Source: Cryptomeria japonica (Eukaryota > Streptophyta > Pinopsida > Cupressales > Cupressaceae). Taken from it: a DNA stretch of 58,000 bases. Below, piece by piece: positions 33,893-44,734 of this stretch; positions within the stretch are counted from its first letter, which is position 1, and each line of letters opens with the position of its first letter. The stretch is from positions 26,363,406 to 26,421,405 of the forward strand of contig NC_081409.1 in NCBI RefSeq assembly GCF_030272615.1. The letters are read 5' to 3'. The notes beneath the pieces were generated by a model. It saw only the letters and a list, made by a program, of their open reading frames with translations, was not told the origin of the DNA and ran no database searches. The translations under genes and the position numbers were made by a program.

Positions 33893-34795
33893 TTAATCTC
33901 GTAAAACCATAGAACTGTGATTGAGGAGTGAGCGTTCAATTTTGTAGCAGCAATCCCTTCCTCCTGTATACACATGTGTTGATTGTTCACATGAGATCAC
34001 ATCTCTTTGCGGCATCGTATCAAACAATTCACGAGCCTTGTCCATGTTTCCACATTTTGTATTCATGTCAAGCAGGGCATTTGCAAGTACAACACCTAAC
34101 AAAATTCCTCTATCCATTATGCTTTGATGGATGTCCATACCCTGTTCCAAAGCTCCCATTTTTGCACAGGCAGGGAGGATGCTAGCAAAGGTTGTGGAAT
34201 TTGGCTTTATGCCTTCCAATTTCATTTGCTTGAAAGTGTCTAAAGCCTTTTTGACAAATCCATTTTATGCATATCCAGCAATCGTTGCAGTCCACGAGAC
34301 AACATTTCTTTCAGGCATTCTATCAAACAATTCACATGCCTTGTCTATGCTTCCACATTTTGCATACATGTCTACCAGGGCAGTTGCAACTACAACATCT
34401 GACAAAATTCCTCTATCCTTTATGCTTCGATGAATGTCCATACCCTGTTCCAAATCTCCCATTTTGGCACAAGTAGGGAGGATAGTAGCAATGGTCGTGG
34501 AATTTGGCTTTACACCTACCGATTGCATTTGCTTGAAAGTTTCTAAAGCCTTCTCAACAAATCCATTTTGTGCATATTTGACAATCATTGCAGTCCAAGA
34601 AACCACATTTCTTTGAGGCAATCTGTCAAACTGTTCTTGTGCCTTGTCTATGCTTCCACATTTTGCATACATGCTAGCAGAGTAGTTGCAACTACATCTA
34701 ACAAAATTCATCTATCTTTTATGCTTTGATGGATGTCCATACCCTGTTCCAAAGCTCCCATTTTGGCACAGGATGGGAGTACGCTGGCAAACGTA
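33893..34795 (-). pseudogene. PLS-class pentatricopeptide repeat (PPR) protein fragment
   Basis: Minus strand, about nine PPR-type repeat units. Clear landmarks are YAKCGSIDKA, FDRLPQRNVVSWTAMIVKYA, QNGFVEKALETFKQMQSVGV, KPNSTTIATILPTCAKMGDL and EQGMDIHRS, each repeated with variation. The alternating long and short units fit plant PLS proteins, which bind organelle RNA in mitochondria or plastids, often for C-to-U editing. An in-frame stop at 34,265-34,267 replaces the Gln of YAQNGF. A frameshift lies near 34,690, and coding similarity fades after RDVIS at about 33,985. No start, transit peptide, E or DYW domain is present. Confidence 0.85.
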
Positions 34796-35922
34796 ACTAA
34801 AGAAATGCAATGATCAACTCCGAAGACATCAAATCACTACTAACAAAACCGAGAGTCTAAAATATGATAGGGAATAGTGTGAGTTTTCCTAAAATAAAAT
34901 ATTTTATTTTCAATTTCAACTAAAACATAATTACTCAGCCATTTAATGTTTTAATAAGTGTTTAATTTATGAAAGAGATAAATGGTTGGCCACAAGTACA
35001 TGAGTTACTAAATGCACACAAATAAGTGAATTTGATATTCAAAACTATCTACAATGAATTCAATTCTTGTCCATTAGTCATTTATGTTTGCAATAAGATT
35101 CTTTCTTAGTTTTTCTTAATCTTTATTCATAGTTATGTGCATATTTCACATTCTATAATTAGGATATCAATCGCTATGGTTGAACACTAGCATGATGTTT
35201 GTATTGTGGTATAGATGCGTGGAAACATAATTATGGGATTGTTATATTATAGAGATCATAAATCTAGATATCGCATATTAGTTCTAGCTCTTCTTGGATT
35301 GAGTCTAAAGTTGACATACAGTCATAAAGTCATTATTAGCAGATCTATCCATTTCTAGTAAAGACAATTGAGAAAGTCATTTTGATATTGAGAGTTTCTT
35401 ATTTGTTTACCTATTGATCATTATTAAGCCATAATATTTAGGTCTATTTATCTCTCTTGCAAAACCTCTGTAAGTGTCCTAGATTGTCCCTACTACTCAC
35501 TCTTCAATGAAATAGTGGAGTTCTAAAGATTTGTTGCACAAGATGGTGTTGAACGTATCAACAAGGCTAGCATGGAAGGCATGTTCAAGCTTCCAATTGT
35601 ACAACTTACAACAAATGATTTATTGATAGAAGAAATTCTTGAAATAGGGATACAATCGAAAGACAAGTAAGTACATACAAACCTCCTCAGTTGAAAGTAA
35701 AATCTGTGTATAAAAAGAGTACATTGAATCCCAATCCATAAACACAATAGAGATACCAATGGAGACTTAATTGGATGTAGCATGTCACACCAAAGTTGTT
35801 AGAGTATGCTAAGCTAGTACATAATGTTTCCTAAAGCCACATTAGTATTTTACTCAGATCATTATGTAGCAAAACTAACTATAGTAATCCTTTTGAGGAT
35901 TCATTTCATGGTGCTAGATCTT
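34796..35922. other. Unassigned A/T-rich sequence
   Basis: No conserved frame; the minus-strand frame at 35,523-35,783 has no family features. No repeat or RNA recognised. Confidence 0.3.
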
Positions 35923-35986
35923 CATTTAGTTCCACTTCTTGTTGGAGAAAAAAACATTTAGTTCCACTTCTTGTTGGAGAAAAGAA
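35923..35986. repeat. 32-bp tandem duplication
   Basis: CATTTAGTTCCACTTCTTGT followed by TGGAGAAAA occurs twice with a period of 32 bp and almost no divergence. Confidence 0.95.
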
Positions 35987-36079
35987 CAGTTATTTCTTGA
36001 GGTAGATGAATATCCCATCAACAAAGGACAAGACCCTTTCTAGAATATAACAAATTCTACTCCAACAAAAGATCATGGG

Positions 36080-36320
36080 GGTTTCACTAGAGATATTGAA
36101 TAAGAGATAGACTTCTACTGTTGCATTAAAAGCATTGGCATGTTCTTCATTTATTGATGTAAACTCTCTGTGATGCCACCACAACCAACAAAGGTGTAAA
36201 AAGTTGTTTGCAATGCATGGATTTTTAGGATTGTCCTTTGAGAAAACATAATTAAAGTATGGAAGTAGGATCTGCCAGCTCCTAAGGGAATCTTGATGAA
36301 AAATAACTGTAAAATATTTG
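36080..36320 (-). pseudogene. Inverted fragment of the CWC22 MA3 region
   Basis: On the minus strand the stretch containing AAGGACAATCCTAAAAATCC (about 36,212-36,240) and the next 110 bp match 37,908-38,035 of the CWC22 pseudogene at roughly 70-75% by eye. Shared landmarks are GGTGG-ATCAC-GAGAGTTTA, GAAGAA-ATGCCAA-GCTT and TAATGCA-CAG. The upstream part (36,245-36,320) is weakly similar to 37,800-37,850. The reading frame holds SKDNPKN and then loses the family pattern. It is head-to-head with the larger copy, separated by a few tens of bases. No domain remains usable. Confidence 0.65.
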
Positions 36321-36331
36321 GGTGAGCTTAT

Positions 36332-38293
36332 ATGCAAAAACTCATGCTTCCTGATGGGTTTATGTACAAAAATAAGCACAAATTAAGTGGTAAAGGGGTT
36401 TCTGGAAGCAAGAGGGATAGAGAGGCAGTGGAAGTGAAAATTTTTGGTGTTGTGTCTGCTCCATCTCAGAATGGGAATGGCGAAGGTGCTATAAGAGGAG
36501 TTGAGAAGGGTGTTGGAAGAAGTGGGGGTGTTTACATTCCCCCATTTAAGCTAGCTCAAATGATGAAAGATGTGGAAGACAAGAGCACTGTGGAATACCA
36601 GTGCATGACATAGGATGCCCTTCAGAAGAGTATCAATGTGTTAGTAAACAAGGTAAATGCATCTAACATCAAGAACATCATTCCAGAGTTGTTTGCAGAT
36701 AATCTCATCCGTGGGAGGGGTCTATTTTGTAGGTCTTGTATGAAATCCCAAATGGCATCCCCTAGATTTACAGATGTTTTTGCTGCATTGGTTGTTGTGG
36801 TAAATACAAAATTTCCTGAAGTTGGCAATCTTCTTTTGCGAAGAATTATTTTGCAGCTTAAGAGGGCATACAAATGCAATGATAAGCACATGTTGATAGA
36901 AGCAGCCAAATTCATAGCTCATTTAGTGAATCAACAAGTTGCACATGAGATCATTGCTTTGGAACTTCTCACCCTTTTACTAGAGAACCCCACAGATGAT
37001 AGTGTAGAGGTTGTTGTTGGGTTCGTGAAAGAATGTGGTTCTTTGTTGCAAGACCTTTCACCCAAAGGTCTTTATGGGATTTTTGAAAGATTTAGAGGTA
37101 TTCTCCATGAGGGGGAGATTGACAAACGAGTAAAGTTTTTAATTGAAGGCCTTTTTGTAATTCACAAAACTAAGTTCGAGGGTCATCCAGCTGTGCGTCC
37201 AGATCAGTTAACACATGAAGTTTTCCTAGAAGATGAACTTGATCAAGAAGCTGGTTTGGATGTTTTCAAGCCAAATCCTAATTTCTTAGAACATGAGGCA
37301 ACCTATGAAAAACTGAAGAAAGATATCCTTGGAGATGGTTCTTCAGATGAAGCAGAAGGGGAGAATGATTCAGGTGATGATTCAGATGATGATGATGATG
37401 ATGATGAGGAAGGTGAGGAAGCACTGTGAATACAGAATGAGACAGAGACAAACTTGGTCAATTTAAGATGTACAATTTATTTGACAATCATGTCAAGTGT
37501 TGATTTTGAGGAAGCTGGTCATAAGCTACTAAAGATCAAGCTTGAACCTGGTCAAGAGAGAACATACCTTCGTTATTATGGACTTCTTGGGCAAAGATTC
37601 TGTATGGTCAATAAAATTTATGAGGAATTTTTTGATAAGTGTTTTGTACAATAGTATTCTATGATACACAGACTGGAAACAAATAAACTGCATAATATTG
37701 CAAAGTGTTTTGCCCACTTACTTGGCATAGATGCTCTTCCATGGCATTGTCTTGCTTATAGACATCTGATAGAGGAAGATACTACTTCCTCTTCTCGTAT
37801 TTTTATAAAGATTCGCTTGCAAGAGCTGGTAGAGCAGCTTGGTATATTGTTGCTTAATGAAAGGTTGAACGATCCAATAATGCATGAGTCTTTTGATTCA
37901 ATTTCTCCAAAGGACAATCCCAAAAATTCATGGTTTGCTATCAATTTCTTTACTTCTATTGGTCTTGGTGGTATCACTGAGAGTTTATGTGAGTATTTGA
38001 AGAATATGCCAAGGCTTGTAATGCAGCAGCAAAAGTCTATTCCTAAGTTAGATGAATCTACCTCTAATGACGATTCTTCTAGTTCATCAGGTTCGTCAGA
38101 TTCTGATACATTAGACTCAGATTCTGAGAGTGAAACTGACAGTGAGAGCAGTAAGGAGTCACCAAGAAAGAAAAATAATTCAAAGCATGACAATGAGTAT
38201 GAAAAAACAAGAAGAAAGAAAAGGGCGAGGGCATCTGATTCAGAGGATGGAAGTGACAGTGAAAAAATCAGAAGGAAAAAGAAAAGGAATTAA
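36332..38293 (+). pseudogene. CWC22: Retrocopied pre-mRNA-splicing factor CWC22 pseudogene
   Basis: One uninterrupted frame of about 654 codons with three in-frame stops and no frameshift. N-terminal piece: GGVYIPPFKLAQMMKDVEDK. MIF4G domain (36,638-37,300): VNKVNASNIKNIIPELFADN, GRGLFCRSCMKSQMASPRFT, FPEVGNLLLRRIILQLKRAY. Acidic linker ending in a Glu/Asp run. MA3 domain (37,440-38,030): [53 protein letters not shown]-terminal Ser/Asp- and Lys/Arg-rich tail. CWC22 is a spliceosome component that escorts eIF4A3 into the exon-junction complex. Stops at 36,611 (in place of an expected Trp), 37,427 and 37,652; about 13 expected residues are missing after LEPGQ. Lack of introns suggests a retrocopy. 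The true start upstream of 36,500 is uncertain. Confidence 0.9.
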
Positions 38294-38654
38294 AAATCTT
38301 TCTAGTCAATTATTCAAGGATCCAGTAGAAATCGTTTTCCTGGACTATGACAAACAAAAGAATCACTCCCAAGTGCTTTGGTTTTATAACAAATGATTAT
38401 AAGATGCTACAATGTTGTCTTATGTATTTTAATAGCCATGGGTTTTAGAGTTCTGGACTTGACAGGTAATGGATAAACAATGTTAGGAGGAGAAAATATT
38501 GAAGGCCAAGTGTAGATTGTGATAATACTAGATCAATGAATCCTGTTATTTATTGAGAATTTCTAGTTTTCCATGTTGTGTGATGTACCATAAGCAAACT
38601 AGAAATCTAAATTCAATAAGATGCTTTGTTCAATGATGATAATTTCTATTTTCT
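38294..38654. other. Sequence between CWC22 pseudogene and CACTA copy 2
   Basis: A/T-rich, possibly including the CWC22 3' UTR; no clear poly-A tail is seen. The boundary with CACTA copy 2 at 38,655 is where identity with the 5' end of copy 1 begins. Confidence 0.4.
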
Positions 38655-38672
38655 TGCCTGTGAAGAAAGACC

Positions 38673-39350
38673 ATGTCAGACAATATCAACGAACAACAAA
38701 ATAAGGAGACAATTGCTAGATTGTGGTATAACTTGAAAAGAAAAGGTGATGGAAAATGTTATTGTCCGTGCAAAATTTGTAAGGGGTTAAAGACTAGAAG
38801 ACTTCTAATCAAAACAATGAAGAAACATTGTAGGCTGCATGGTCACATTGAAGGTGGACATGATTATCATCCATTGGTAAGTTTTTCATTATATCGTTTT
38901 GACAATTTATATACATGATAAATCACGGGATGATGAGATCATGATCACGGTTTATTTATGTTTATCAATTTTATATAGGTTGAGCACCCCGGAGCACATG
39001 GTATGCATCAACACAACCCTAAGAATATGGTTTTCGAAGTGGACGAACATGGAGGTGTGAATATCGAAGCTGAAGGTAATGATCCCATGGAAGATGACGA
39101 TCATAAGCCAGAAAACACAATTGAAGATGATGGTACAAATACATTGATCCATGACTCATTTAGTACTCACGCAGCTGATCATGATGATGAAGATGACCTT
39201 GATGTTGTTCATAATGTCCCTCTACTTGAGAAGGCATCTGAGGCCCTTTACGAAGGCTCGCAGGCAACTCTTCTCTCCGTTGTATTGTTGTTGGTGAACT
39301 TGAAGGTTATGAATGGTTTATCCATCATAACAATGTCACGTATGTTAAGG
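38673..39350 (+). pseudogene. CACTA transposase N-terminal domain and linker, copy 2
   Basis: Exon 1 (38,673-38,876) starts MSDNINEQQNKETIARLWYN, with CYCPCKICKG and KKHCRLHGHIEGGHD of the transposase-associated domain. It ends at a good GTAAGT donor. Exon 2 begins at 38,979 after TATATAG and continues in phase with VEHPGAHGMHQHNPKN, then an acidic stretch DHDDEDDLDVVHNV, up to a GTATGT donor near 39,350. The intron between them is absent from copy 1. Splice signals here look intact. Confidence 0.85.
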
Positions 39351-39433
39351 TATGTCATATATGTCATAATAAACTATAAATCATGTTGTACCATTAATAT
39401 TCTTTATTATAACAAATTATATTTTTTGCTGTA

Positions 39434-40608
39434 GATTGATAGGTGAGTTTTTGTTACCACCATCAAATATTGTCCCTCGCTCATACCGAGAATTATCTGT
39501 CATTATGAAAGATATTGGAATGGAGTATCAAGCAATAGATTCTTGTACCAATGATCATATTATATATCACAAACAACATGAATTTTGAACTGAATGCCCT
39601 GAATGTCATATCAGTAGATATCGAACATATCAAATAACAAAAAGGGTTCCTCGCAAGGTTCTTCGCTATATTCCCATTATTCCACGTATGCAACGATTAT
39701 TCAAGTGCACTAGCTTGGCACAATTTTTGGATTACCATGCACGCAATAGAAGTCAAGATGAAATTATTCGAATGCCTGTAGATGGTTCAACATTTATGGA
39801 CATAGAGGAAAAGTGGCCACACTTTAAAGAAGAACCTCGTAATCTCAGGCTTTCATTGGCAACGAACGATGTCAATCCATTTGGAGAGATGAGATCTGTT
39901 TACTCAGTGTGGCCTGTTTTTGTTATTAACAATAACATTCCTCCATGGATGTCAATAAAGAGGGAGCACATAATGTTGGCAATGATTGTTCCAGGTATTT
40001 TATCATTTAAATATAGTCGTCTAAATTTAATTATAAATATTGCAGTAAAATGGTCATAATAATTATGTAATGTTTTTGTTCATTCGATTAGGTAAGTACC
40101 AAGTTAAAGATATGAATGTATATATCGAGCCTCTTATCGACGAGTTGTTGGAGCTATGGAATGGTGTCACTATGTATGACGTCTCTAGACCAATTAGACA
40201 AAGACAATTTCAATTCCATGCGATGCTTCTATGGACAATACACGATGCCCCGGGGCTAACATATTTGTGTGGTATGTTATAGTGTTTAAGTTGTGCATGA
40301 ACATTATAATTCAAAAAATTATCATATTTAATCCAATTATACATTATCTTGTAGGTCTTCAAACAAAGTGAAAATTTGCATATCCTGTTTGTGGTCCAAA
40401 GATGAAATCTCGTCATTCAAAAAGTTTACGAAAGCAGGTGTTTGATGAGTATAAGCACTTTCTCCACAAAAATCATAAGTATCGAAATACTGAAAAACAT
40501 CTTTTCAATGGGAAAGAAGAGAATACATCAAAGCCACGAAGAATGACACCTCACCTATGGAAGTTGGAATATAATAGAATTAATCGTCAAGGTACGGGAT
40601 ACTATTAA
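39434..40608 (+). pseudogene. CACTA transposase tnp2 exons, copy 2
   Basis: Exons 39,434-39,994, 40,092-40,271 and 40,355-40,608, each bounded by AG and GT. They carry FLLPPSNIVPRSYRELSVIM, TECPECHISRY, HFKEEPRNLRLSLATNDVNP, DMNVYIEPLIDELLELW and CGPKMKSRHSKSLRKQVFDE. Lesions: a TGA before TECPECH (copy 1 has Gln), a TGA after QTK (copy 1 has Arg), and ATNDVNPF where copy 1 has AADGVNPF. The last change puts Asn at the position of the putative first catalytic Asp. The copy cannot make active transposase. Confidence 0.85.
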
Positions 40609-40680
40609 GAATGCAATTATGTACTAATTAATTACTCTTTATATTTATATAATCTAACATATTTCAAACTTTTTATAGAC

Positions 40681-41804
40681 TGAGTGACACATCAAAGGCA
40701 ACCAAGGGAAGGAAAGAAAAGCACGGGTAACACAAACTCGGCTTTGGTGGCTACATGAAACTTGTTGCACGAATTGTAAGTATCTCATGTAAACAAAATA
40801 TTGCATCAAAATATTAATAAGTTGCAAACATTTTTTTTTATTAAACAATGCAAGCAAAATTCACGGTACCAAGCAAAAATGCAGGGCTCTGAATTCAATA
40901 GAGCGCCCACAGAAGATGAAAAGAGAATTGCCTACCAGCAAGGCTATTCAGCTATGGTTGATCGGCTACGAGAATTGAGTGGGCATACACAATATTCGAG
41001 TGCATCCGTCACACAGGTAAATATGCTAAATGGAAGTTGTTTCAAATTGAATAATTTACCAAAAATCTAATTGATGTTGAGTTCCAACATAAAGTGACTA
41101 TATTTGTTTTAAATAAGCAATGATAACAATGTGCATGTCATTGGAATGCAGCCTGCTAATTGTGAAACACCACCTGCACATGAAGGTCCAGATGTGCATC
41201 CCAGTAGTGGAGGTATTCATTTGCTATTCAAATTTATTTATTTAGCTATTAATACAATTAGACATCTTAATTTGTAATTAGAGTAGTAATTAATGTAACA
41301 TTTTTTGTTAATATTTTAGAGCATGTAGTCGGTGGTGAGCAAGTGGAGTATGATCTGGGTACACAACATCAAGAACGTGATGTTCCCCATTCAGGTAAAG
41401 AGGACCACTATTATTGCTTTAAACAAATATAATTGCAATTGGTGTTCAGCATTAATGTAACCTTTAGTATTTCAACTCTAGATGATCTAGAGGGTGTTCA
41501 GCATGTTGAGGTTGAGGCTACACAAAATGATGTGGCCCCATCAGGTAAAGAGCACAACAATTATGTTCTCTAAATTAATGAAATACTTGTAAGAATAATT
41601 TTATTTTTTTTGAATTTAACCCATTTCTTTGTTATTGCAGAGGACCCCCCTTCGCTTCAGTGTCCTCGTCCTCAATATAGGACTAGGCATACATCGAGAT
41701 CACAAGCAGTTGGCGGAACATCTGCAGAGGGGGGAAATGATGAAGAAACCGATGTTCCACTTAGTCTTTTCATAGCTTCAAAACAAAAACAAAGAAATAA
41801 ATGA
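40681..41804 (+). pseudogene. CACTA transposase C-terminal exons, copy 2
   Basis: Follows the internal deletion. The first pieces (40,681-41,012) contain MQGSEFNRAPTEDEKRIAYQ and QGYSAMVDRLRELSGHTQYS, like C-terminal regions of plant CACTA-associated proteins. Then come four small exons with clean splice sites: 41,152-41,212, 41,320-41,394, 41,482-41,544 and 41,641-41,804. They are acidic and Pro/Ser-rich. Two end in TCAG|GTAAAG and start the next exon with a short acidic word, suggesting exon duplication. The stop is at 41,802. Confidence 0.6.
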
Positions 41805-41814
41805 TTGTAATCTA

Positions 41815-42025
41815 ACTTATTTGATAATGATTGATTTTTATGTGTTAGTGAATGTAATTATGTGCTAATTAATGGTTATGGATGATACGTGTTAATTAAT
41901 ATTGATGAATGTTGTGTGTAATTAATGTTAATCAATGTTATGTGTTAATGAATGTTATGTGATATTAATGAATGAATGCTATATTTTATTAATGGTAGAA
42001 TGAATGAATGAATGAATGTTATAAG
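41815..42025. repeat. Degenerate AATG/TTATGTG repeats
   Basis: Words TTAATGAATG, TGTTATGTG and a clean (AATG)5 run around 42,000-42,020. Likely microsatellite expansion in the 3' end of CACTA copy 2. Confidence 0.75.
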
Positions 42026-42360
42026 ATGTTAACGGGGAATTTGGAGTGATGTTAGGGGGGGAGGGGCAAAATGAGCTTCCACCTTCATATGGTTGGCCCT
42101 GTTAAGTAGAGAATATTAAACTATTCTCAAAACCAAGCGAAGCTCAACAAGATAACACACTTTTCAATATTTCATTATGTTGCACAGTTAATCTTATTGA
42201 ATAATGTATATTGAATCTTATTTGTAGGGTCCAACAGAGCCAACACGAACAACAACACCACAAGTTGCTGGGTATAATGAACTCCCATATTGTCTTGTCT
42301 GTACATGAACAATATGAGTTTCTTCTAGTGTTGATATCCAAGGTAGGACTGCAAAAGTTA
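42026..42360. other. Unassigned sequence after CACTA copy 2
   Basis: Starts with a G-rich patch (TAGGGGGGGAGGGG near 42,053). The minus-strand frame at 42,144-42,419 is without recognisable motifs. Confidence 0.3.
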
Positions 42361-42460
42361 TGAATATGCCTCATCCTTGTAAGTTTTTTTATTACTTGTA
42401 AGTAATGAATATGCCTCATCCTTGTAAGTTTTTTTATTACTTGTAAGTCATGAATATTGC
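42361..42460. repeat. 45-bp tandem repeat
   Basis: TGAATATGCCTCATCCTTGT plus 25 bp of T-rich sequence repeats at 42,361 and 42,406 exactly, with the beginning of a third unit at 42,451. Confidence 0.95.
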
Positions 42461-42473
42461 TCTTTAGTTGATT

Positions 42474-42708
42474 AAAATTAAATGAAAATCTTTAATGAAT
42501 ACACAAAACTATATACATATGCAGGTGCACCATGGTTGAGATGGTCCAACTCCCTAGTCTCACTCTACGACTAAGCTCATGCCATATCTAAATCAAAGAC
42601 ATCTCAAATACATCATCGGTGGAAAGCTACAAAATGCCATTTTCATACATAAGCAAGACATACACAATTGGGCACAATCACCAAGAGAACGGTAAAAAAT
42701 GTGTTTGA
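42474..42708 (+). repeat. Single-arm copy of the 50.5-kb foldback unit
   Basis: Nearly identical to 50,488-50,717, including 45 bp to the left of the palindrome that the foldback's right arm lacks. Differences are a handful of substitutions, a scrambled 5-bp stretch at GCAGG and a 5-bp indel near GAGAACGGTAA. Similarity stops abruptly after TGTTTGA at 42,708, where the 50.5-kb copy continues into its hairpin loop region. Confidence 0.95.
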
Positions 42709-44730
42709 TATTGTATCATGGATGCTTTTAAGGATTGTATCATGGGTGCAAAAAATCTCTTCATTAATCCTTGACTCATGATTGCTATAATACTTCTTTA
42801 GACTTTTCATGTCATTTGTTGCACTTCTTCACTATTTTGGACTGAGTTTCAACTATGTATTTGCCTTGACTTATGACTGTACCTAGCTTTGTCCTATCTT
42901 TGTAAGCTTCTTCTTTGAATTGTGGTTGTAGCTTTGATAATACCTTTTTAATATTGCACTATTTGTAAGGAGGACAACTCCTAATGCATGTTGCAAATTG
43001 TGTTCTAGTGACTGAGACTAACCTTTTTGTACTTGATGTTTTTGACTAGCTGTCATAACCTCTGACTTTGATGCTTGTGCCTTAATAGAACTACATGTTT
43101 CTTGTATGCATACTTGGTCAAGGACTGCATTATGATGCTATAGGGATACAAACTAAAATTATTTATTGTATTGAGTTGCACATTTGACATGAGTTGCCCT
43201 ATGACTGTTATGCCTCTTGAGGTTATAAGGTGTTGTTCTTGTCAAGTTTTGACAACACTGCAACAATAACGTGTTATTTGTTGTTAAGGTTTGAAAAGAC
43301 CTTTTAGAAACTTATACCCTACTCTTTTTCACTCAGTAGACTTGATTACTGTCATTTTATTTGGTACTAGGTATGACTGCCTACTGGCTTTACTGTAGAC
43401 TACAATCTCTCTAGACTGTATTTTCTGAGTGTTGTTGTTCTATACTTGACCATCTATTAGGAAAACATAGCTTGAAATGTCCAAAACAATTAATGAATGA
43501 CTGCACTATCACCAATCTATCTTGAAGATTTGACTACTCTTTATATTATGATTATGATTGTCATGATATTTCATGAGACTTCTCTATCCCCATATGAAAC
43601 CCTTTGTTCCCACAAATCAATGCTTTGAACTTGATTGCAACTTTATAGTGATCCCTGTCTTTGTTCAGTAAACTTGCTACTTTCTCAACTTTTGATATAT
43701 TGGAGGCTCCTAGGATGGTTTCTATCTTATAGTCACAATACCTTGCTATAATTTGCATTTCAGATCACTGCTCAACGATCATATGATGTCTTTGTCTTTT
43801 GAATTTGACTCTCGAGCTTGCTCTATTTCTTGACCTTTTGAATAATTTTAAGCCACTATTCATTACTTTTATTACCCTATATGTAAAAGACCTTACTCAC
43901 TGCTTCACGTGCTTGATCTTTATCTGGTTTGTGTCAATCCTACTATTGCACCTTTTCTATTTATGATTGAGATTTGTTTTGGGATTAAAAACTCTTGATG
44001 ATTTCACTAAATGACTTTTGCATGACTGTACTTTCTAAGCTATCCTAGGGAACAAAAGAGACCTAGGGATTTGCTCACTTCAAGGAAAAAGAAAATCTAG
44101 CAAGACAATCAACCCTTTTAAATAATATGTGGAACCCTTATGGTGAGCAAGAAAGCATTGACAAACTTATAGATGTTGTCATAACACAAAGTTGAAACTA
44201 TATTATTTTTGATAGATAATCTGATTTCTCCTTTAACCTGACTTTTGCTTGAATCATTACTATAGGCATATCCAATGCATGATTTAAACAATAAGATACT
44301 AAAAATTCTAAAATAGGGTTCTGAAAACCTTACCTCCAAATGTGGATATCTACTGTTATGACTATGACAATTTCTCTCCAGAAGCTTTGATGCTAACTTC
44401 TATCACGCCTAAACTCTGCATGTGGTTTGCATGGTGTTGGCATGAGGTGCTTTGTAAATGTCCTTATGGATTCTCTTCATATTTTTATGAAACTCCTTCA
44501 TCGAAGAGGCAAACTTCTCATTCAAACTTTGAAGTAACCCTTTGACTGTTGCATGCAGTCCTTTTCTTATAAAGCTTCCTCCTTGCAGTGACGTGCTAGG
44601 ACATAAACTGAAGGTGTAGCTTGTGGAACCTGTTATGCATCAAATCTGAATTAAGTAAAATATCTTGATTTGAGAGATTAAATCATAGAAGCCATCTATC
44701 TTTGGAAGAAATCATCATTTTCATTGATAC
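42709..44730. other. Unassigned sequence
   Basis: No frame above 75 codons with recognisable features. The words GACTGTA and GACTGCA recur loosely (43,380-44,040). The minus-strand frame at 43,561-43,758 has no family signature. No RNA gene or terminus recognised. Confidence 0.3.
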
Positions 44731-44734
44731 CGTA

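Larger units (their letters stand above)
38655..41804 (+). mobile_element. CACTA (En/Spm) transposon, copy 2, internally deleted
   Basis: Plus-strand transposase gene related to copy 1 at roughly 85-90% in the conserved exons, in the opposite orientation. It keeps the N-terminal domain, linker and tnp2 exons to 40,608, then jumps to C-terminal exons (40,681-41,804). The rest of tnp2, DUF4218 and DUF4216 are gone. Terminal CACTA repeats were not found. An internally deleted, non-autonomous copy. Confidence 0.85.
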
